Source: Nostoc sp. NMS9 (GTDB lineage: Bacteria > Cyanobacteriota > Cyanobacteriia > Cyanobacteriales > Nostocaceae). Taken from it: 64,000 nucleotides of DNA. The notes under the pieces are model-generated. The model did no database searches. It worked only from the letters and a program-made list of their open reading frames with translations, and was not told the origin of the DNA. How positions within the stretch are numbered: position 1 is the stretch's first letter; the number at the start of each line of letters is the position of its first letter. The stretch lies in contig NZ_JABXKL010000091.1 of the NCBI RefSeq assembly GCF_017114995.1, forward strand, positions 1 through 64,000. The letters are read 5' to 3'. Below, piece after piece: positions 16,810 through 29,576 of the stretch. The translations under genes were made by a program, and so were the position numbers.

Positions 16810-18219
16810 TTAGATACCAATTTCTACATCTTCAAGGATGCCCAGTGCATCAGGGACAAGAATGGCTGTAGAGTAGTAAGCACTAACCAGGTAGGAAATA
16901 ACGGCCTTTTCGTTAATACCCATGAAGCGGACAGACAAACTAGGTTGATATTCATCAGGAATGCCAGTTTTATGCAGACCAATAACACCCTGGTTGGTTG
17001 CTCCCACACGCATTAACATGATGGAGCTAGTACGCTCTTTCGTAAGGGGAATCTTATTGCAAGGATAGATGGGAATACCACGCCAAGCCGGAATTGCACT
17101 GTTACCCATAGGAATAGGGTTGGGATAAAGTCCAAGGCGGTTGCATTCCCGACCAAACGCGGCAATAGTGCGGGGATGAGCTAAGAAAAAGCTCGGTTCT
17201 TTCCAAACAATGGAGATCAATTCATCGAGATCGTCAGGAGTTGGGGGGCCACTGCGAGTAAAGATGCGTTGTTTGAGATCGGCATTGTGTAAAAGTCCGA
17301 AGTCACGATTGTTAACCATTTCGTGTTCTTGGCGTTCCCGTAATGCTTCGATGGTGAGCCGTAATTGTTCCTCCGTCTGGTTCATGGGTTCGTTGTAGAG
17401 GTCAGCAACCCGTGTATTGATTTGCAAAATGGTTTGAGCGACGCTTAACTCATATTCCCGTGGATTGATTTCATAATCTGCAAAAGTCCCAGGTAATATT
17501 GCCTCTGCGAGGTGGCCGGAGGTAATATCGATTGAGGCTTCCCCTTCTTCGTTTTTGGGTTGGCGCAATTTTGCTCTAAATTGATCCACTTGCGCTTGCA
17601 GAGCCTCAGACTGATTAACCAGGTTTTGAAAGGCTGCTTGAGGTAGAGACAAGATCGTGCAACGGGTAATGGCACTGAGGGTGACATCCCAAGTATCTTG
17701 GGATTCGACTAAAGCGTAGTCGCCAAAATGGTCGCCATCAGCTAATACAGCCAAAACAACTTGATCGTCATACTTACCTGGGCCAATTTTATTTACCTTA
17801 CCATGGGCAATCAGCAATACTTGATTAGCTTGTTGCCCTGCTCGTATAATCACATCTCCCGCAGCAAATTCTTGTTGCACAAATTGACTAGCCAAGGCGT
17901 TTAAGACCCCGACATCTTCAAATCCCCGCAACAAAGGTAACTCAGTGAGTTCTTGAGGAATGACCTGTATCTGGGCCCCTGTATTGGTAAAGCTGACCCG
18001 TTCATCCCCAACCGTATAGGTTAAGCGACGGTTGACCCGAAAGCTACCACCCACTGCTTCTACCCAAGGCAGCAATTTTAAGAGCCACCGTGAGGTAATT
18101 CCCTGCATTTGGGGTTGGGTTTTGGTGGTCGTTGCCAAATTACGCGCCGCTTCCGTCTGCAAACTCATTGGCAATTGCTCAATTTGATTTTCTATAGGAG
18201 TGTTTGCTGCATTAGTCAT
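16810..18219 (-). CDS. EshA-like family 2B encapsulin shell protein, copy 1
   Basis: 469 residues, the same length and domain order as the copy downstream. The C-terminal half is strongly conserved between the two ([17 protein letters not shown] segment, [62 protein letters not shown]). The beta-roll is more divergent; its phosphate cassette reads [16 protein letters not shown] and again lacks the canonical Glu and Arg. The gene starts 73 bp after geoA and is almost certainly co-transcribed. Inferred role: subunit of a nanocompartment around GeoA. Two different subunits suggest a mixed or alternative shell. Confidence 0.86.
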   Translation of the reverse strand: MTNAANTPIENQIEQLPMSLQTEAARNLATTTKTQPQMQGITSRWLLKLLPWVEAVGGSFRVNRRLTYTVGDERVSFTNTGAQIQVIPQELTELPLLRGFEDVGVLNALASQFVQQEFAAGDVIIRAGQQANQVLLIAHGKVNKIGPGKYDDQVVLAVLADGDHFGDYALVESQDTWDVTLSAITRCTILSLPQAAFQNLVNQSEALQAQVDQFRAKLRQPKNEEGEASIDITSGHLAEAILPGTFADYEINPREYELSVAQTILQINTRVADLYNEPMNQTEEQLRLTIEALRERQEHEMVNNRDFGLLHNADLKQRIFTRSGPPTPDDLDELISIVWKEPSFFLAHPRTIAAFGRECNRLGLYPNPIPMGNSAIPAWRGIPIYPCNKIPLTKERTSSIMLMRVGATNQGVIGLHKTGIPDEYQPSLSVRFMGINEKAVISYLVSAYYSTAILVPDALGILEDVEIGI

Positions 18220-18292
18220 GATTAATCTCCATTAGTAATGTTAGTTGACAAGTTATTTGATTGACCGGAATCGGGACTCAAGTTGAGTTGAG

Positions 18293-21833
<3,541 letters not shown>

Positions 21834-22310
21834 ATTTATAAAGTAAATCTTTAGAGGACTAGACGACGTAGCATAATACGAGTCATAAGGCATATATGAC
21901 AGCTTCACTCATTTCTGGGAGATGTTCATAATCCTTACTAAGACGACGGTACTGGTTCAACCAGCAATCATGTTGTTTCTACTACCCAACGCGTGGGCAA
22001 AACCTGAAATTCTTGATCGGTACGCCGTATGACTTCAACATGAGCTTGGATCATTAACCAAACTGAAAGCGCAAATTTATCACCGTCATAACCAGAATCA
22101 ACCCAGATGATTTTGACTTTTTCCAGTAATTCTGGACGCTCTTCTAAAAGTTCCATCAAAGCATAGGCAGCAAGTACTCGTTCTAAACCATTTGCTTCAC
22201 TGACAACTACTTTTAACAACAATCCTAGACTATCAACCAAAGTCTGCCGCTTTCTACCTTTTACTTTTTTACCGCCATCGAAGCCGTACACATCCCACGC
22301 CAGTTGTTTC

Positions 22311-22343
22311 AAGTCGGCAGAGCCGCCCAACGCACTGGCTCCC
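22311..22343. repeat. Small repeat inserted in transposase (AAGTCGGCAGAGCCGCC family)
   Basis: Starts AAGTCGGCAGAGCCGCC and continues CAACGCACTGGCTCC. A near-identical copy is at 31863-31896 (two differences by eye). In the transposase it replaces codons after TTEKR. Confidence 0.75.
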
Positions 22344-22373
22344 TTTTTTCAGTCGTTCTTATCAATTGACTGT

Positions 22374-22413
22374 CTGCGGCGATGCCTACGGCGAGCTTTG
22401 CTAACGCGCTCGT
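22374..22413. repeat. Small repeat inserted in transposase (GCGATGCCTACGGCG family)
   Basis: Contains GCGATGCCTACGGCGAGC. Relatives occur at 26990-27016, 27375-27400, 47497-47525, 54583-54611 and 61115-61138. Here it interrupts the segment between KSTQ and DSQ of the transposase. Confidence 0.75.
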
Positions 22414-22615
22414 TTTGTGTTGATTTACCTAGTTTTGAGCGAACTTGACCACGCAGTGTATGGTTGAATTTTTCCCAAACCCCCTTGCGCTGCCATGAAC
22501 GGTAGTAGTTGTATACCGTTGAGCTTGGTGGAAAATCCCCAGGCAGCATATTCCACTGACACCCCGTTTTTAAGTGGTAGTAAATGGCGTTACATACTTC
22601 CCGGATATCCGTTGT

Positions 22616-22646
22616 GCGTTCGCGGAGCGTCTCCCAAGGGGAGAGG
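22616..22646. repeat. Small repeat inserted in transposase (CTCCCAAGGGGAG family)
   Basis: GCGTTCGCGGAGCGTCTCCC followed by AAGGGGAGAGG breaks the transposase after KSGGHP. A related CTCCCAAGGGGAGACGCC lies at 22861. Confidence 0.7.
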
Positions 22647-22829
22647 ATGTCCTCCAGATTTGGCTGCTGGAATTAGAGGGGCAAGGATTTCCCACTCCAT
22701 ATCATTTAAGTCTGTGGCGTAAGACTTTCGACCCCTGAGCAACTATGTAATTACACCGTATATTAAGTATCTTATTCTTGCGACAATCCCTTTCTACTCG
22801 TCTTTAGATTTACTTTATAAATAGGCTCT

Positions 22830-22994
22830 AAGTAAGTTTGTAGTGAGTTAGCGCGGTCTTCTCCCAAGGGGAGACGCCAAGGGCGATGGGGGTTTCCCCC
22901 ATGAGCAACTAACTTTCCCGTTGCGTAAAGACGTTAGTCCTTATCTTCTAAGCACTAAAGTCCTTACTAAAAACCCTCAAAACTCGCTTAAACA
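22830..22994. repeat. Dispersed repeat with nested insertion
   Basis: The outer sequence, AAGTTTGTAGTGAG plus TTAGTCCTTATCTTCTAAGC and the following ACTAAAGTCCTTACTA, matches the uninterrupted copy at 36706-36778. About 95 bp (CTCCCAAGGGGAGACGCC and a CCATC/GGGGGTTTCCCCC hairpin) are inserted into it. Confidence 0.65.
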
Positions 22995-23002
22995 TTGTAC
23001 TA

Positions 23003-23629
23003 CTACTGTTCGCGCAAAAGGTTCTTTAACCACCTAATGACTTCACTTGTTGTTTGCTCATTGGCCATTTGGAGACATTGCTGCACAATTTGTCTGACTT
23101 TAGGAAAGTAGCTGCTTTCTGTAAGCACATAACTTTCTTCCTGCAATCGATAAATTAACAACTGATTACTCTTTAATATCCAAACTTCTGGCACTCGATA
23201 AGGCAAGAAATCATTAATGTCGGTGTAGCTTGTCACATCTATTTCAATTGCTAAATCTGGTGGTGGATCTGACTCCCAATCAATTCTTTTTTTACCTACT
23301 ACTGCTCTGCAATTTTCAATGTAAAAGCAAAAGTCTGGTTCAATACCACTAATTTCTGGCAAGCTCATGGTAATGGGCATAAATGACTCGTATGCACGGT
23401 TTAAATGATCCAGCAAAACCTTAGCAATATCTGCCAGCAAACTCGCATCTCTTCCATGCTCTGGGAGCGGTGCCATCAGTAAAATTTCTCCTCTGCGATA
23501 TTTAATGCGAGGTGAGGAGCGATCGCCTAGTTGCTGACTCAATACTTGATAGTCTTTCCAGTCTCCCAAAAGCTTCAACACCGCGCCAGGTGGTAACTCG
23601 ATTCTTTCTGGTGTAATTACGGTATCCAT
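23003..23629 (-). CDS. Uma2 family endonuclease (DUF820)
   Basis: 208 residues. The restriction-endonuclease-like core is visible: ILLMAPLPEHGRDASLLA, GIEPDFCFYIEN, PPPDLAIEIDV and PEVWIL, with acidic residues at the PD-(D/E)xK positions. The family is greatly expanded in cyanobacteria and of unknown biological role, though nuclease activity is predicted. It is monocistronic and convergent-free, just upstream of the RTX gene on the same strand. Two further members are at 44135 and 48252. Confidence 0.85.
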   Translation of the reverse strand: MDTVITPERIELPPGAVLKLLGDWKDYQVLSQQLGDRSSPRIKYRRGEILLMAPLPEHGRDASLLADIAKVLLDHLNRAYESFMPITMSLPEISGIEPDFCFYIENCRAVVGKKRIDWESDPPPDLAIEIDVTSYTDINDFLPYRVPEVWILKSNQLLIYRLQEESYVLTESSYFPKVRQIVQQCLQMANEQTTSEVIRWLKNLLREQ

Positions 23630-23680
23630 AATTAGCTCACATTCTAGATATTGGCGATCGCATTACATGGAGGATAATAA

Positions 23681-26665
23681 TTAAACAACCACAAAATTGT
23701 TGTTCGTTAGTGACAACCCAGCAGATAATCCGGCAAATTGTACCTGAGTAAATGCGCCTGCACTACCATCCTGGTCAAAGAACAATGCACCTGTAGTGGA
23801 GTTATAAATAAATCGCTGGGTACTAGTGGTTGCAGATTCTCCAAGTGTAAACTGACTTGCTTTAAGTACACCTGCTGATAAACCGCCACCAAAACCAGCA
23901 GCCGACACCTGAATTAGTTCATTAGGTTCATTAATGGCATCGAAGTCACGTATCAAATCAAGACCTTCATCGAAACTATTGAAAGCAAAGGTATCAGTAC
24001 CACCTTCTCCAAAGAGCCAATCATTACCGTTGCCACCGAAGAGGATAGCATCGCCATAATCACTTCTGAGGGTATCATCCCCATTGCCACCTTCGAGGGT
24101 GTTATTATCTGAGTCAGAAGAGCCTATCAGGGAATCATTACCATCGCCCCCATCTAATAGATTATTGCCTGTTGAACTGTCAGCATCCAATGTATCGTTA
24201 CCAACACCACCGTTGAGGGTGTTATCACCAGAGGTGGTGAAATAACGGGTATAGAGAAAATCATTACCATCGCCCCCATCTAATAGATAATTATCTGTTG
24301 AACCGTAAATATCCAATGTATCGTTACCAGCACCACCGTTGAGGGTGTTATCGCCAGAGGTGCTACCCACAACATAATTTCCGAATTCGTCGTAAAAGTA
24401 ACTCCAGGCGCGTAAAAAATCATTGCCATCGCCTCCATTGAGGAGGTGATTTCCTGTTGAAAGACTAATATCCAAGAAATCTTCACCAGCGCCGCCATCT
24501 ATTGTATCGTTACCATTGCCTAAGCGAAGCGTATCATTACCATTGCTTCCCAGAACATAATCATCGTAGTCTGTACCTGTGATATTTAATTGTTCGATAT
24601 TCTTGTAGCTAAACACTGTTGTGTCCGCCGTCGTAGAAATTACTCCAATGTTAGTAGTCGCATCAAAAGTTGAAGTAATTCCGGTGGTAGCACTGCTATA
24701 ACTCAAAGACAAGGTGTCGTTACCTGTTCCCCCGTCTACTGTTTGACTCACTAACGTCGATAGGGAGTAGAAATTTAAAGAATCATCGCCATTCCCGCCA
24801 TTGAGGGTGTTATTGCCGATATCATCATTGAGAGTATCATTGCCATCGCCACCATTGAGAGTATCATTGCCATCGCCACCCCTCAAAAGGTCATTGCCAC
24901 TTAAGCCTTCAATAATGTCATCACCCCCTTGACCATTGATCACATCATTGGAATTGTCAAATCCACTAACATTGTTAGATAGGTCGTTTAGGAAGGTGAC
25001 TGTGTTTTTTTTAAAGACAGTGCTTTGGGTGGAGTTAGCATCGAAGACATCAAAGCTGTCGGTGATGGTAGTTTGCCCATAAAACAGAATATTACCTAAA
25101 TCTACGGTGGCTCCAGCAGATTTGGTGAGGTTATCCAGTTTTTCCAGAGCAAAATTTTCCAGGATGAATCTGGTATTACCATACCCTTGAAAGCTGATTG
25201 ACAAACTTGTACCATTCTGGGTGAGAAGCAAATTCTTGGCAGTGAAGCCACTATTGTCCTGGAATATCAGAGTATCCACTTCGGCTATGATTGCTGCTGT
25301 GGGGTTTGTTCCTTTACCTACTCCAGTAAAATCGGCAATTGTATGAGTGCCAGTATTAATCGTGTCGATGTCTCTGAGAGTATTAGTCGTGTCGTTGCTT
25401 AAGCCTTTGTAAACAAATTTATCCTTACCACCGCCGCCTGTGAGGCTATCCTTACCACCACCACCTGTAAGGCTATCATCGCCAATACCACCGTTGAGGG
25501 TGTTATTACCAGTGGCACCAGAGGCTGTTAGAGTATCATTGCCATCGCCCCCAGAGAGGAGGTTCTTGCCAGATGAGCGAGAGTCGAAGTAGGAGTCAAA
25601 ATATTGGTAAACATAACCAGAGATATCTAGAAAATCATTGCCATCGCCTCCAAAAAGCAGGTTATCGCCTGATGATCCACTAGCGCTTAAGGTATCATCA
25701 CCAGCACCACCGTTGAGGGTGTTATCGCCATGTGAGCGAGAGTTATCCGCTGTGTACTCCTCACTGCTTTCACTCCCAGAGATGGAGAGAGAATCATTGC
25801 CATCGCCTCCATCTAAGAGGTTATCGCCGAATGAACCGCTAGCATCCAATGTATCGTTACCAACACCACCGTTGAGGGTATTATTGCCTAAAGAGCGATC
25901 GTCGACATTTCCGCCGTAATAGGCGAAGTACTTGTAGTTGCCAGAGGCTGTTAGAGAATCATGGCCATCGCCACCATTAAGCAGATTATTGCTTGAGGGG
26001 GAGTCAGCATCCAAAGAGTCGTCACCAACACCACCGTTGAGGGTATTATTACCCGCACCACCCCTCAAAATGTCATTGCCACTTAAGCCTTCAATAATGT
26101 CATCACCCCCTTGACCATTGATGACATCATTGGAATTGTCAAATCCACTAACATTGTTGTCTAGGTCGTTTAGGAAGGTGACTGTGTTTTTTTTAAAGAC
26201 AGTGCTTTGGGTGGAGTTAGCATCGAAGACATCAAAGCTGTCGGTGATGGTAGTTTGCCCATAAAACAGAATATTGCCCAAATCTACAGTGGCTCCAGTA
26301 GATTTGGTGAGGTTATCCAGGGTTTCTAGGGCAAAGTTTTCCAAAATGATTTTGCGAAAGGTAGACCCTTGAAAGTTGATTTGCAGGTTGTTACCATTCT
26401 GGGTGAGGATCAAGTTTTGGGCAGTGAAGCCACTATTGTTCTGGAAATTTAGGGTATCCACTTCAGCAATGACTGCTGCTGTGGGGTTTGTTCCTTTACC
26501 TACTCCACTAAAATCATTTATTACACTGATATAGAAACCTATTTCACTACTGTAAGCAAATATATCCTTGCCACCGCCACCAGTTACGGTGGTTTGGGTT
26601 TCATAGAAAGGATCGGAAGCGCCCTGTAGGGTATCGTTACCGCTGGTTCCAATGATAATTGCCAT
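23681..26665 (-). CDS. RTX (hemolysin-type calcium-binding repeat) protein
   Basis: 994 residues. It starts MAIIIGTSGNDTLQG and contains dozens of nonapeptides of the type GGDGNDTLN, which bind calcium in a parallel beta-roll after export. There is no N-terminal signal peptide, as expected for type I secretion, where the C-terminus is recognised. The C-terminal module (GGTDTFAFNSFDEGLDLIRD through the TTGALFFDQDGSAG segment) is common in cyanobacterial RTX proteins. A module of about 155 residues (GKGTNPTAA...NGQGGDDIIEGLSGN) occurs twice. No catalytic domain is seen, so a surface or matrix role is likely. Secretion genes are not in the window. Confidence 0.88.
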   Translation of the reverse strand: MAIIIGTSGNDTLQGASDPFYETQTTVTGGGGKDIFAYSSEIGFYISVINDFSGVGKGTNPTAAVIAEVDTLNFQNNSGFTAQNLILTQNGNNLQINFQGSTFRKIILENFALETLDNLTKSTGATVDLGNILFYGQTTITDSFDVFDANSTQSTVFKKNTVTFLNDLDNNVSGFDNSNDVINGQGGDDIIEGLSGNDILRGGAGNNTLNGGVGDDSLDADSPSSNNLLNGGDGHDSLTASGNYKYFAYYGGNVDDRSLGNNTLNGGVGNDTLDASGSFGDNLLDGGDGNDSLSISGSESSEEYTADNSRSHGDNTLNGGAGDDTLSASGSSGDNLLFGGDGNDFLDISGYVYQYFDSYFDSRSSGKNLLSGGDGNDTLTASGATGNNTLNGGIGDDSLTGGGGKDSLTGGGGKDKFVYKGLSNDTTNTLRDIDTINTGTHTIADFTGVGKGTNPTAAIIAEVDTLIFQDNSGFTAKNLLLTQNGTSLSISFQGYGNTRFILENFALEKLDNLTKSAGATVDLGNILFYGQTTITDSFDVFDANSTQSTVFKKNTVTFLNDLSNNVSGFDNSNDVINGQGGDDIIEGLSGNDLLRGGDGNDTLNGGDGNDTLNDDIGNNTLNGGNGDDSLNFYSLSTLVSQTVDGGTGNDTLSLSYSSATTGITSTFDATTNIGVISTTADTTVFSYKNIEQLNITGTDYDDYVLGSNGNDTLRLGNGNDTIDGGAGEDFLDISLSTGNHLLNGGDGNDFLRAWSYFYDEFGNYVVGSTSGDNTLNGGAGNDTLDIYGSTDNYLLDGGDGNDFLYTRYFTTSGDNTLNGGVGNDTLDADSSTGNNLLDGGDGNDSLIGSSDSDNNTLEGGNGDDTLRSDYGDAILFGGNGNDWLFGEGGTDTFAFNSFDEGLDLIRDFDAINEPNELIQVSAAGFGGGLSAGVLKASQFTLGESATTSTQRFIYNSTTGALFFDQDGSAGAFTQVQFAGLSAGLSLTNNNFVVV
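24879..25335. repeat. Intragenic duplication in RTX gene, copy 2
   Basis: About 457 bp closely similar to 26061-26517, offset by 1182 bp. The stretch through CATCAAAGCTGTCGGTGATG is identical over long runs, while the outer thirds have diverged. This marks a segmental duplication or gene conversion inside the RTX gene. Confidence 0.8.
26061..26517. repeat. Intragenic duplication in RTX gene, copy 1
   Basis: Partner of 24879-25335. It encodes the N-proximal non-RTX module and the first nonapeptides after it. Confidence 0.8.
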
Positions 26666-27160
26666 AAGTTTTTCCTACCTGAATCGATTTTTGGAGTAAC
26701 TTCAGTTGTCAATAATCGAGTTAGTGCTGTTTGATGGCACAAATAATTTGCCAAAAGTTGAAGCTTTCGGCATACTTTATTCAGTCTTTAGATAGAGTCG
26801 CAAATTGTTCATTAAAGATTTCCTCTTTAATTCACTTGCAAACATGACTTATCCCAGTATTGAGGACTATCTAAGTCTTAAGCACTGTACAAAATTTAGT
26901 TGGTTTGTCAACGCATAAGTCTTACTAGTTTCAAAATAGGGAACACTTGAGACAGCATAAAACAGGAAATCTTTATGCATTCGTTGTCAGCGTAGCTTGC
27001 CGCCGTAGGCATCGCCCTGGAATTTCTATCTGGAAAATAGGAAACATCAAAATAACCCAACAATAACTAAATATCGAATATTTATTTCGATGTCTATCTT
27101 TTGAAAAAATCTTTGCATACTCTTCATATTTGTAACCGTTCAAGCGGGGGGTAGGAGAGT
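26666..27160. other. Intergenic, one small palindromic repeat
   Basis: No gene seen. It contains the RTX promoter region near 26690-26760. At 26990-27016 GCGTAGCTTGCCGCCGTAGG begins a copy of the GCGATGCCTACGGCGG repeat family in reverse orientation. The remainder is AT-rich and unremarkable. Confidence 0.5.
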
Positions 27161-27365
27161 ATTGGTGTCAACTTAACGTGAAAGCCAGGTTATATATAAC
27201 CAGCTTTTAGATATTGTCTCGTTGTCTCGTTCCCCTGCTCCAACTGGGAATGCCGTCCTTGGGGCTGCCGCCTCAAGACTTGCGGCAACAGCCCAATGAT
27301 GTGCATTTCCAGCCTCTTGCTGGAAACGAGGTTTGAAAAGGGTTTTAGCTTAAGTTGACACCAAT
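27161..27365. mobile_element. MITE-like element, 205 bp
   Basis: Perfect 16-bp terminal inverted repeats: ATTGGTGTCAACTTAA (27161-27176) and TTAAGTTGACACCAAT (27350-27365). Direct repeats GGTAGGAGAG flank it at 27150-27159 and 27366-27375, separated from the left end by a single T, which suggests a target-site duplication. No coding capacity. Inside are two hairpins (GGTTATATATAACC; and CATTTCCAGCC...GCTGGAAACG). A lone end of the same element type, AGCTTAAGTTTACACCAATG, lies at 56018-56037. Confidence 0.8.
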
Positions 27366-27481
27366 GGTAGGAGAGCGATGCCTACGGTGGCAAGCTACGC
27401 AAACAATAGTAATCAAAATCTGATAAATTAAGTACACCAATATGCTAAATATGTATAAGTTTTTCTGAGGAATGGTATAAA

Positions 27482-29251
27482 ATGCTTACTGTTGCTAAAC
27501 CCAAGCGAGTTGCGAGCGTAATCTTTTCTTTCACCATCTTGCTTTACAGCCAAGTTGCATCAGCTGCTTTAACTTTACCCCTACGCAGTAAGAAGGGAAT
27601 GGTGGTTTCAGCCCATCCCCTAGCAAGTGAAGCAGGAATTTTGATGTTACGCAAAGGGGGTAATGCAGTGGATGCAGCTGTAGCCACAACCTTTGCACTT
27701 TCTGTAGTTGAGCCTTTTTCGGCGGGAATCGGTGGCGGTGGATTTTTGCTGATGCACTCTGAGAAAACTGGCGACATAAAAGCGCTAGATTTCCGCGAAC
27801 GCGCACCCCTGAAAGCTACAAGAAATATGTATTTAGATGCAGCAGGAAAGGTGCGTCCGAATGCAAGTATTAATGGTTATTTGGCAGTAGCGACACCAGG
27901 AACGGTAGCAGGACTTTATGAAGTGCATCGTCGTTATGGTAAGCTTTCTTGGCAAGAGGTAATGAAACCTGCGATCGCACTCGCTAAAGATGGCTTTATT
28001 CTTGGCAATGTGCTAACTCAGAGGCTTAACCAGCGCCAGCAAGCAATTCTCAATAATCCAGCAGCGCGGGAAATTTTCACTCGTAATGGTGAATTTTACC
28101 AACCAGGGGAGAAACTGGTGCAGCGTGATTTGGCACGCACTTTAACAGCAATTGCCGAAAATCCCCAAAGTTTTTACACCGGAAATATTGCTCGTGCGAT
28201 CGCTTCTGATATGGTAAAAAATGGTGGTTTAATTACTCTCGAAGACCTGAAAGCCTATAAACCAATTTGGCGCACTCCCGTTTGTGGAAACTTTCGCAAA
28301 GCTAAAATTTGCTCAATGCCACCACCATCATCAGGAGGCGTTCACCTATTGCAGATTTTAAATATTATCGGTGACACTGATTTAAAATCTTTAGGATGGC
28401 ATCATCCAGACGCGATACATTTAATGGTAGAAGCAATGAAGATTGCTTACAGCGATCGCTCAAAATATTTAGGCGATCCTGATTTTGTCAAAGTCCCTGT
28501 ACAAGAGCTGCTCAGTCCAGCTTACGCCAAAAAACGCCGTCAAGAAATTAATATGCAAATGGCTCGACCCTCCACCGAAGTCAAGCCAGTAGATTTAAAT
28601 TCAAAATGTCTACGTCTTCCCTCATCTCCCCCTACTTCCCCTGCCTCATCCCCTTGTCTTCCGCATGAATCTCTCCAAACCACTCATCTGAATGTTGTGG
28701 ATGAACAACACAACGCCGTAAGTCTGACTTTCACGATTAACCTCATTTTTGGTGCTGGTGTCGTGACACCGGGAACTGGAATTGTTCTCAACAATGAGAT
28801 GGATGATTTTGCTGCTGCGCCAGGAGTGCCTAATGCTTTTGGTTTAGTTGGTAATGATGCCAACAGCATTGCACCCCGCAAAACTCCCTTATCCAGCATG
28901 ACTCCCACAATTGTTACAGAAAATGGTCATTTTCGGATGGCAGCGGGCGCGCCTGGAGGTAGCACTATCATCACCCAGGTTTTGCAAGTAATCCTGAATG
29001 TGCTGGAATACAACATGGATGTTGGTGCGGCTGTTTCTGTTCCACGCATACATCATCAATGGCTGCCAGATGAGTTGCGCGTTGAATCCTGGGGCTTGGA
29101 TGCTCTGACTTTGCAAGATTTACGCAGACGGGGACACAAAATAAAGGAAACTACTCCTTGGGGTAATGGTAACGCGATCGCTGTTACATCTGATGGAACT
29201 TTAGAAGGAGCCGCCGATCCTCGCGGTGAAGGTTCCCCCAGAGGTTTGTGA
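27482..29251 (+). CDS. ggt: Gamma-glutamyltransferase precursor
   Basis: 589 residues with an N-terminal signal peptide (about 1-28). It would hydrolyse or transfer the gamma-glutamyl group of glutathione in the periplasm after self-cleavage into two chains. The catalytic Thr of the small subunit is in TTHLNVVDEQHNAVSLTF, about residue 400. GIGGGGFLLM, the substrate-loop region, and the oxyanion-type motif of PPPSSGGVH are also present. Immediately before the cleavage site there is a Ser/Pro-rich stretch (about 374-394: SKCLRLPSSPPTSPASSP) not expected in the family and encoded by repeat-like C/T-rich DNA (28601-28663). It lies on the flexible segment that is removed or exposed upon cleavage, so activity may survive. 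Confidence 0.9.
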   Translation: MLTVAKPKRVASVIFSFTILLYSQVASAALTLPLRSKKGMVVSAHPLASEAGILMLRKGGNAVDAAVATTFALSVVEPFSAGIGGGGFLLMHSEKTGDIKALDFRERAPLKATRNMYLDAAGKVRPNASINGYLAVATPGTVAGLYEVHRRYGKLSWQEVMKPAIALAKDGFILGNVLTQRLNQRQQAILNNPAAREIFTRNGEFYQPGEKLVQRDLARTLTAIAENPQSFYTGNIARAIASDMVKNGGLITLEDLKAYKPIWRTPVCGNFRKAKICSMPPPSSGGVHLLQILNIIGDTDLKSLGWHHPDAIHLMVEAMKIAYSDRSKYLGDPDFVKVPVQELLSPAYAKKRRQEINMQMARPSTEVKPVDLNSKCLRLPSSPPTSPASSPCLPHESLQTTHLNVVDEQHNAVSLTFTINLIFGAGVVTPGTGIVLNNEMDDFAAAPGVPNAFGLVGNDANSIAPRKTPLSSMTPTIVTENGHFRMAAGAPGGSTIITQVLQVILNVLEYNMDVGAAVSVPRIHHQWLPDELRVESWGLDALTLQDLRRRGHKIKETTPWGNGNAIAVTSDGTLEGAADPRGEGSPRGL

Positions 29252-29280
29252 GCCAGACGCAGAGACGCAAAGAATAACTA

Positions 29281-29310
29281 ATGACAAATGACAAATGACA
29301 AATGACCAAT
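29281..29310. repeat. STRR heptamer array ATGACAA
   Basis: Four copies of ATGACAA/ATGACCA in tandem after the ggt stop. The same heptamer precedes aroE (33894) and crtH (51277). Confidence 0.85.
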
Positions 29311-29312
29311 AA

Positions 29313-29576
29313 CTATTGATTTTGGATTGTTGATTCTGCGTAGCTGCTGCTGCCAAACTCATTTGCCCGTGCGCTAGGTACTAGTGTCCAACCTGCTTTC
29401 AAAAGTTTTTGATAAGTTGCCCAACCTTTAGAACCACCTGGTATTTGATAATCTGGGACTGCAAAATGTCCAAAAGCTGTGTAGGGACGCCAGGGTTGAT
29501 TGGGTTCTGTCTGCAAATACAAAATTTTCTCTCCGTCGCCACCAGACTTAGATAACCAGCACATTTGTCGATGCAT
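29313..29576 (-). CDS. Small conserved cyanobacterial protein
   Basis: 87 residues starting MHRQMCWLSKSGGDGEKILYL. It has Trp- and Gly-rich segments (NQPWRPYTAFGHFAVPDY, GGSKGWATYQKLLKAGWTLV) and no signal peptide or membrane helix. I recognise the sequence style as a widespread small cyanobacterial protein but cannot name a function. It converges with ggt. Confidence 0.6.
   Translation of the reverse strand: MHRQMCWLSKSGGDGEKILYLQTEPNQPWRPYTAFGHFAVPDYQIPGGSKGWATYQKLLKAGWTLVPSARANEFGSSSYAESTIQNQ

Larger units (their letters stand above)
21968..22725 (-). pseudogene. IS5-family transposase pseudogene with three repeat insertions
   Basis: Read on the minus strand: TDLNDMEWEILAPLIPAAKS (N-terminal DUF4096-like part), then CQWNMLPGDFPPSSTVYNYY and RSWQRKGVWEKFNHTLRGQV, then DSQ and TTEKR, then YGFDGGKKVKGRKRQTLVDS and IIWVDSGYDGDKF from the DDE domain. 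The frame is interrupted by three unrelated short repeats (22616-22646, 22374-22413, 22311-22343), and no single frame covers the gene. The protein cannot be functional. Confidence 0.82.
21834..22822 (-). mobile_element. IS5-family insertion sequence, inactive
   Basis: About 990 bp bounded by inverted repeats: ATTTATAAAGTAAATCTTTA at the left (21834) and TAGATTTACTTTATAAAT at the right (ending 22822), matching 20 of 22 positions over their length. The transposase between them is broken. Beyond the right end AGAGCC continues the typical IS tip; the left tip has diverged. Target duplication is not clear. Confidence 0.7.

Noticed and set aside
15275-18219. Shell proteins as CRP-type transcription regulators
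   Set aside because: There is no helix-turn-helix, and the C-terminal half is large and conserved; context is a terpene synthase locus.
25638-25919. Plus-strand frame opposite the RTX gene
   Set aside because: Shadow of the repetitive RTX coding sequence; composition follows the antisense of GGDGND repeats.
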